This document shows positions 8,126 through 13,072 of a stretch of 13,072 nucleotides of DNA, in pieces. Origin of the DNA: Phoronis pallida. Lineage: Eukaryota; Phoronida; Phoronidae. The position numbers were made by a program, and so were the translations under genes. A model generated the notes under the pieces. It was not told the origin of the DNA. It saw only the letters and a program-made list of their open reading frames with translations, and did not search any database. The stretch covers positions 1-13,072 of the forward strand of contig JAOXYC010177357.1 in NCBI GenBank assembly GCA_028565715.1, given 5' to 3'. Numbering within the stretch: the first letter of the stretch is position 1; every line of letters starts with the position of its first letter.

Positions 8126-8840
8126 GGATAAGAATGAGTATACTTGCAATGACCTTCATTCTTTAGCAATTTACAAAAAACTAGGCATTTTCAACCCATA
8201 AAAGTATATATTTTCCAAAAGCAGAAATATTTGGGCATCTGATAAAATATTTCTTGTCTAATAGTCTTTCTCCGTTTTATGGCAAATGTGTTTTTTTTTG
8301 TAAAAAAATCCGTTTTTCGAAAGGTACACCTATAGGAAAAAACCTTTTAACATATTTTTTGTAAATTTTTTCTCATGTGATAATAAACCACATAGACACA
8401 AAAATGCTGATAGGAAATTTGAAATAAATGGCTAGTTTCGTTTTTATGTTCTTTCAAAGCACAAAAAAGTAATCCGCCCGCCATTTTTACCAAATTGACT
8501 ACTTTTTTGTGCTTTGAAAGAACATAAAAACGAAACTAGCCATTTATTTGAAATTTCCTATCAGCATTTTTGTGTCCATGGTATATTTTCACATGAGAAA
8601 AAATTTATAAAAATATGTTTACAGGTTTTTTTCCTATCGGTGTACCTATCGAAAAACGGATTTTTTTTACAAAAAACACATTTGCAATAAAACGGAGAAT
8701 GACTTTTAGATAAAAAATATTTTATCAGATGCCCAAATATGTCTGCTTTTGGAAAATAAATACTTTTATGGGTTGAAAATGCCTAGTTTTTTTTTTAAAT
8801 TGCTAAAGAATGAGGTCATTGTAATTACTCATTCTTATCC
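8126..8840. mobile_element. foldback (hairpin) element flanked by TTAA
   Basis: The left arm, 8126-8471, and right arm, 8500-8840, are near-complete reverse complements with scattered substitutions and 1-2-base indels. They surround a 28-nt loop. The ends are GGATAAGAATGAG and CTCATTCTTATCC, and TTAA lies immediately outside both (8122-8125 and 8841-8844), which fits a target-site duplication of the kind made by piggyBac-type transposases. There is no open frame of note, so it is non-autonomous. Transcribed as part of the intron it would form a hairpin of about 340 bp. TTAA is self-complementary, so it could instead be the outermost arm sequence with a different duplication. Confidence 0.75.
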
Positions 8841-9235
8841 TTAATACCGAGATGTAAAGAAGCCTTATTTTAAAAAACTGAACAGTATCTAGCTTTGCAA
8901 GATCCGAAATTTGATGGAATCGTTTGTGTAATGTCTCGCTTTCTCTATATTGTAAATTACATAATGTTTTATCATTAAATATTTCCATTTATCTTTAAAA
9001 CACTAACCGCGCGTGCATTCACTTGAGGCCCAAGGAACCATGACTATTGGGACAAACGTTAGTTCGATGTTAAAAATAATTCGACTTGACCGGGGAAGGC
9101 CAGGGTAAAAAGAAGTTCTGACAGTACTTTGATAACTGTTCAGTTTTGTGCAAGTAATCCTCCGGTCTTCAGTGATAATGAGGATTATATTTAATTCATG
9201 TTTAGTTTTTATCATAATGGTTACCCTAAAGACCG

Positions 9236-9380
9236 AAGCCGCTCGCAAGAGCAAACATGGACCTCCATTTTACGTGCTTATCCGAGGCACAGGTGCTTGT
9301 GGCAAGCCGAGTTTTTCAACCCTGAGAATCGAACCGGGGACCTCCCGATTCATAGTGCATTAACGACTCCGTGAACGAGG
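9236..9380 (-). repeat. tRNA-derived SINE remnant
   Basis: On the minus strand a B box GGTTCGATTCT (9325-9335) lies downstream of a degraded tRNA-like region, GAGTCGTTAATGCACTATGAATCGGG and onward. The A box is not recognisable. The rest, to about 9236, would be the SINE body. It is a short, old fragment. The plus-strand open frame across it (9148-9363) is a by-product. Confidence 0.4.
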
Positions 9381-10114
9381 GTATTCAAATAAACATACAA
9401 CTTACCAATAACTCGATAGAACAAATTGCCAATCCTCTCCCAAAATCCAAAATAATAAATATTAACTTACTGGCTGAGAGTTCCTTTTTGATGGTCAGAC
9501 TTTTCTTCCCCCCATTATTTGATTTGTGAACACATATTTTTAAATTAAAATTGTAGATCTAGAAGTGCTTAAATTGTAATGCTGGCATTGTGAGTGTACA
9601 CAAGGGTTAAAATCAAAAAAACTCTCTCTGACCTTGTCAGGAAAATCTGCCTCGGTACTTTTGATTTATTTAATGTTGATACAAGTGGTTAGGATATTTT
9701 GAAAGGCGCGTACAGGGTAACATTTGTATAATAATGATTTAGTGCATATAATAAATTTATATATGATGCAACATTCCCAAATGATGCAGCCCGAACTCTT
9801 TTTTTTATTAGTTCGATATCTATGATATACCAGAACCCAATACACTATACAACAAAACCCAAACTAATCTGTGTGAGACCCCTAATCCAAAGCTCTCCGA
9901 TTGTGGCCTTTAATAAATTGTACAAATTAGAATGGTTAAGATAGATTGAAATTGTACATACATGTTTTTCTGTGATGTACCATTTTTACTTTAAAGGTAC
10001 ACTGTGAGGTCCAAGCACATTTCGGCAACAAGTCCGGGGGTGCATCGCTGTGGAGGCGGAGTGAGGCGTTTTGGGCAGGGATAGAGGTATAACTAAACAT
10101 CTCCGATTCTCTTT

Positions 10115-10397
10115 GGGAGTGTTGGTGGCTTAGCGGTAGACCGTGTGCCTCTTAATCCAGAGGTTCATGGATCGAACCCCAGCAGAGCCGCCGCATTTGT
10201 GTTTTTGGACTTGTCTCTCTCCACCCAGGTGTAGAAATGGGTACCAGGTTAGGAAAATTGAAAGAATCTGAATGAATAGCTTAGCGCTAAAAATGCTGCT
10301 CCGCTGATTGAGAAAGTTGCTTGAGTGAAAAGTTCCTCAACCTGGGATAATAATCATTGTAAAGCGCTTTGAATCAAAAGCGCTATATAAGCACCGA

Positions 10398-10429
<32 letters not shown>
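10115..10429 (+). mobile_element. tRNA-derived SINE with LINE-type 3' end
   Basis: It begins GGGAGTGTTGGTGGC with an A box TGGCTTAGCGG at 10126-10136 and a B-box-like GGATCGAACCC at 10169-10179. It continues through the CTTGTCTCTCTCCA block shared with the copy at 6266 and ends GTAAAGCGCTTTGAA-AAAGCGCTATATAA followed by an ATT run (10399-10429). The GCGCTTT/AAAGCGC hairpin followed by TATATAA and a trinucleotide tail is the kind of 3' end recognised by L2/CR1-type LINE reverse transcriptases, so I infer mobilisation by such a LINE. No clear target-site duplication was seen. Confidence 0.75.
10399..10429 (+). repeat. (ATT)n microsatellite, SINE tail
   Basis: About ten uninterrupted ATT units close the SINE. 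This is the usual product of tail-primed reverse transcription with slippage and is likely length-polymorphic. Confidence 0.9.
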
Positions 10430-10430
<1 letters not shown>

Positions 10431-10590
10431 AACTGCAGTTAAAAGGGACCCGAAGTAAAGATTTAACTTACGTTAGTTTGTTTTGTAACTGCACCCAATA
10501 TATAACCAAGTAGTCAACTTTTATATTTGCTTTACTGTGAATGTTTCGTTATTTTGCAACACATATATCTTTCAAAACATGTAGATAGGA

Positions 10591-10670
10591 CCAGTGACAT
10601 CATAATGACACCAGTGACATCATGATATGACCAGTGGTGTCACAATGTTGCCAGTGACGTCACAAATGAT
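10591..10670 (+). repeat. four tandem 20-bp repeats with CRE-like cores
   Basis: Units start with CCAGTG at 10591, 10611, 10631 and 10651, an exact 20-bp period. Cores are TGACATCA in the first two, a diverged TGGTGTCA in the third, and the perfect palindrome TGACGTCA in the fourth. TGACGTCA is the CREB/ATF consensus. The array could be an intronic enhancer or merely a minisatellite. Confidence 0.85.
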
Positions 10671-10783
10671 TGTCTGATTGTTTTTAAAAAATCTAACGTC
10701 GTGTTTGGAAGATCCATTTTGCAAAATAATGAAAAATTAACAGTTTGGCACTAAAATGATTGGATGTTTTGTTATTGCGTACA

Positions 10784-10815
10784 GCTACAAAACAAGTTTT
10801 AACTTGTTTTGTAGC
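10784..10815. repeat. perfect 32-bp palindrome
   Basis: Two 15-nt arms, GCTACAAAACAAGTT and its exact complement, flank TT. In RNA it would form a stable hairpin with almost no loop. No T-run or other terminator context follows. Confidence 0.85.
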
Positions 10816-11065
10816 AGATTGTAAATGTTGACTTCAGGCCCCTTTTAAGGCAATGCTTTCATTTCATTATTGTTATCATAGGATTTTTCAATTTTCACCA
10901 AACATCATCAGTTGTGTTCTAGTGTTAAAGTCACCATAAACACTTTTAAAAAGGATTTCCTTTCATCAGTCAACTTTGCTGCCGCAGCCCATGATCGACC
11001 TCGCAATAATAATCGTTTACTTCATTGCTAGTAAATAACAGATGTTTTTTATATATATTTTCAAG

Positions 11066-11479
11066 GTAGAAGAAAACATCATAAGAGTAAAAGAGAGAGA
11101 TGATGCCAACATCACATTGAAGGCAACTGTTCCGATTTTGGATGTTGGTTGTAGACAAGGGCATGGTATCGGATCTGACTGTTTTATTGAGTTATTGTTC
11201 AAATCCCTCGAAAATGACAACAAGGTGTGCATTAATGGCTTCAAACCCAAAACACTTGCGTCGGTTGGCCCTTGCCTGCATAAGTTCTTTCCCGAAGACC
11301 AACAGCATACACTAGCTTATGAGTGGGACAAAGAGACAGATGGGAAATTCAGTTTCCAGATAAAGACCTCCAGTGACAGCCAGTTCGGGTCGAGAAAACT
11401 CTTCCTCAGGCTGGCAATGCCTACCACATCGAATAGAATACATGCGGCGTGGACAAATTACATTGTTCAAGATATTGAG
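11066..11479 (+). CDS. VWDE: VWDE-like exon: Cys-containing region before VWD
   Basis: About 138 codons starting VEENIIRVKERDDANITL. It has four cysteines (VGCRQG, SDCFIE, KVCING, GPCLHK), alternating hydrophobic strands such as KFSFQIKTSS and KLFLRLAMP, and ends AAWTNYIVQDIE. The W-NYI-DI ending directly precedes the VWD domain in VWDE-type proteins. NIT is a possible glycosylation site. The acceptor TTTTCAAG at 11065 gives phase 0. A second AG at 11068-11069 gives phase 1 and would pair with the donor at 8068. The donor GAG|GTAATT at 11480 is phase 0. The upstream ATG at 11042 in this frame reads through hydrophobic intron sequence and is not a likely start. Confidence 0.78.
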
Positions 11480-12187
11480 GTAATTTCAGAAAAATACTTA
11501 TGCAAAATCTTTTGGATATGAGTTTGTGACCGTAAAACAAAAAAAAATATTATAAAATTAAATCCATCACGAATTAATATTACATGCAAATTCACCTTTT
11601 ACAAGTGCAAAACGTTTCGATCGTTTGACGCAAATGCTCAGACACCGATAACGCCTAAGAAGATAGTCGATAGGTCTCGCACAGTTGCAGTAATTTAGTT
11701 TTCCGTCTGTTCTCAAAGTAAAAACCGCAAAGAAAAAAATCACACCTTCAAACTTGAAACGAATCCGTTTCAGTCACTCTACCGGAAAGAAATATTTTGT
11801 GTAATAATGCCGTTAAAATTTTATTGCCACAAAAGGAATTTTATTTCCTCCGTCCAATTGCTTTGGATAAGAAGTATCAACTACATGTGTATGTCCGTAA
11901 GAACTCTTCCCTCATTTCCACCAAACGCGATAACAGGATCTCGCAACAACTACGTTTTACTTCACGCCTATTACAATGTTACGCAGCCAAAAGTCACAGA
12001 GAAATTAAACATTGTGAGCAAATGGTCCATAGTAACGCGGGTGTTACATGGCTACCAAACCCATAGGGTAACGAAAGCTTGTCGTTTTTATCAGAGAACG
12101 TAGACGCACGGTCTCTGCTTTTGTGGAAATAGTTTGGGATCGCACTTTTATTAACACCGTAACATTCAATGTTTCCATTTACTCTAG
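11480..12187 (+). other. intron 5
   Basis: From GTAATT to a TTACTCTAG acceptor. Two overlapping open frames, 11797-12066 and 11807-12103, lie here. Neither has a matching splice phase with exon-like ends nor a recognisable family, and the flanking exons join in phase 0 without them (DIE to VFIKDKD). Confidence 0.65.
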
Positions 12188-12276
12188 GTATTTATTAAGG
12201 ACAAGGATGAAGAGCTGTTGGCAAAAAAAATGTGTTCCTTCAAAAACGATCCTCATGTTATTACTTTTGACGGACA
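12188..12276 (+). CDS. VWDE: VWDE-like exon: start of VWD domain
   Basis: The exon encodes VFIKDKDEELLAKKMC, then SFKNDPHVITFDG. C-x(4)-DPH-x(2)-TFDG is the signature opening of the von Willebrand factor type D domain, whose acidic residues help bind calcium. Phase 0 in and phase 2 out, with donor CA|GTAAGT at 12277. The split codon is completed by T of the next exon, giving His. Confidence 0.88.
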
Positions 12277-12552
12277 GTAAGTAGTGTCATTTAAAAAAAA
12301 TCATTGTGCAAAATGCATTATATGCGGGCATTTCTAGGTGGTAAATAATCATGAAACTCAATTTTAAAAGTGTTTGTTATTAATCACTGAACTAAATTGG
12401 AGGAGTTTTGAACCCTTCCCGCAGGACAAACGTTTTGGTCGCAATTGAGGCAGTGCCTAATGCTATTAGTTTTTCTTAAATGAGAGTACTGTATTATCCT
12501 CCCACGTAGACTTTTAATATCAATGAAAAACAAAAAATACCTTTCTTTTCAG
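12277..12552 (+). other. intron 6
   Basis: A short 276-bp intron with a consensus GTAAGT donor and a strong CTTTCTTTTCAG acceptor. No feature seen inside. Confidence 0.8.
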
Positions 12553-12616
12553 TCGATATGAAAGCCACAAATTTGGAGAGTTCTTGCTGTATAAAAACTC
12601 CAAATATCCAGTGCAG
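12553..12616 (+). CDS. VWDE: VWDE-like exon: VWD domain continuation
   Basis: It encodes RYESHKFGEFLLYKNSKYPVQ, the part of VWD right after DPH-TFDG, where a Y-x(4)-F-G-x-F-L-L-Y pattern is conserved. Phase 2 in, phase 0 out; donor CAG|GTAATG at 12617. The remaining VWD residues, including the later cysteines, are not in any exon I can recognise in the last 450 bases, so the gene runs off the window. Confidence 0.85.
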
Positions 12617-13072
12617 GTAATGCTTTCCGCCCGGGCTTTCCGCCCCGCTCCTCATTGAAATACTTGATATTGATAACGTAATGCACGAGATGACGTAATA
12701 TGAAGTCCTTTTCGAGAACAAGCGTGACAGAACAATTTCTGTAAGATGGGCATAGGAGTCAGAGAACAGATTTCAGGGATTCGGCGAGGCCAGTCAACTT
12801 ACTACTACTGACTGTCTTCGAAGACGTAAACCACTGTTATGCATCATGTCCGAAAACAAATATATAGAGTGTTTTATGAAATCGTTGACGAAACGTATAT
12901 GATACTAGAATTATCCACCCTACCAGTATTTGATTTTCAATGTTTAGTCAAATCGTCGACTTTTGTAGCCGGAAATGGACCGTTGCCGACAGGTGCGTAG
13001 TCCAGTTCCGTGACCTATCTGCGCATGCGCCAAGTGGGCAGGCAGAATGAGGTCCAGTGTAGTACTCGAAGT
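12617..13072 (+). other. intron 7, open at window end
   Basis: No exon with a VWD continuation was found. The CAG|GTGCGT-like site near 12991 follows only a short Pro-Glu-Met-Asp reading that does not match the domain. Two short palindromes occur: GTCTTCGAAGAC (12814-12825) and GCGCATGCGC (13021-13030), the latter close to an NRF1 site. Confidence 0.5.

Larger units (their letters stand above)
8068..11065 (+). other. intron 4, rich in mobile DNA
   Basis: The intron runs from 7910 (short exon model) or 8068 (long model) to a TTTTCAAG acceptor at 11065. It holds the foldback element 8126-8840, a minus-strand tRNA-like remnant 9236-9380, a SINE 10115-10429, a four-copy 20-bp repeat 10591-10670 and a 32-bp palindrome 10784-10815. 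The stretches 8845-9235, 9381-10114 and 10816-11065 show nothing else; their open frames are short and featureless. Confidence 0.65.
3489..12616 (+). other. VWDE: VWDE-like gene, partial at both ends
   Basis: Seven exons on one strand join in compatible phases (1-1, 1-1, 1-1, 1-0, 0-0, 0-2, 2-0) and give the domain order D8C, CPPGTY linker, Ig-like, Cys-containing region, VWD. This is the N-terminal layout of VWDE, an extracellular protein that continues with a rest-of-VWD region and EGF repeats. With the short form of the Ig exon the joined coding length is 1385 nt, exactly what an open frame from phase 1 to phase 0 requires. With the long form it is 1539 nt, one base too many. Missing are the signal-peptide exon at the 5' side and everything after the start of VWD. 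The protein is presumably secreted or cell-surface. A related VWD or D8C protein unique to this lineage is the main alternative. Confidence 0.75.

Noticed and set aside
11797-12103. Two overlapping open frames of 89 and 98 codons between exons 5 and 6 of the visible set
   Set aside because: The neighbouring exons join in phase 0 directly into a canonical VWD start. Neither frame has fitting splice ends or a recognisable domain.
12966-12993. Candidate exon between TTTGTAG and CAG|GTGCGT
   Set aside because: Its translation, starting Pro-Glu-Met-Asp-Arg, does not continue the VWD domain and the length gives no conserved motif.
13020-13031. NRF1 binding site near GCGCATGCGC
   Set aside because: The 10-bp core is present, but one flanking consensus base is wrong on each strand and the site lies in an intron with no promoter evidence.

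Overview
The window is animal nuclear DNA. It is AT-rich and mostly non-coding, with short exons bounded by GT-AG splice signals, several tRNA-derived SINE-like sequences with RNA polymerase III A and B boxes, short tandem repeats and a large foldback element. There are no bacterial operons, Shine-Dalgarno sites or CRISPR-like arrays. The gene family, the SINE 3' end (GCGCTATATAA followed by an ATT run) and repeated TAGGCCTA palindromes suggest a marine invertebrate deuterostome (echinoderm, hemichordate or lancelet). That placement is an inference with low confidence.

One host gene is readable, on the + strand from 3489 to 12616, and it is incomplete at both ends. Seven exons with compatible splice phases encode, in order: a D8C-type cysteine-rich domain split over two exons (3489-3713, 4675-4875); a short CPPGTY linker (6112-6174); an Ig-like domain (7581-7909, with an apparent out-of-frame continuation to 8067); a cysteine-containing region (11066-11479); and the start of a von Willebrand factor type D domain (12188-12276, 12553-12616). 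This order matches the N-terminal half of VWDE (von Willebrand factor D and EGF domain-containing protein), an extracellular protein. The signal-peptide exon and the rest of the VWD and EGF regions were not found and probably lie outside the window or in unrecognised short exons. The Ig-like exon is the odd part. The second Ig cysteine and a long hydrophilic continuation lie in two different frames, so the sequence shows either a one-base frameshift (assembly error or allele) or an alternative structure in which a perfect GTAAGT donor at 7910 skips that part while keeping frame.

Upstream (1-3488) is non-coding. It holds a diverged duplication (145-430), a 34-bp perfect inverted repeat around a nested palindrome (1089-1189), a tRNA-like Pol III promoter (1791-1860), a 19-bp minisatellite built from nuclear-receptor DR1-like motifs (2769-2870) and a decayed retroelement fragment (2918-3235) resembling the tail that follows a GIY-YIG endonuclease.

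The introns carry the mobile DNA. They hold a tRNA-like element with inverted halves (4345-4478), two copies of one SINE family (6266-6509, internally deleted; 10115-10429, more complete), a 715-bp foldback element flanked by TTAA (8126-8840), a minus-strand tRNA-like remnant (9236-9380), a four-copy 20-bp repeat with CRE-like cores (10591-10670) and a perfect 32-bp palindrome (10784-10815). I found no convincing undescribed biological system. The most useful leads are the frameshifted Ig exon and the foldback element lying 58 bp from its splice donor.
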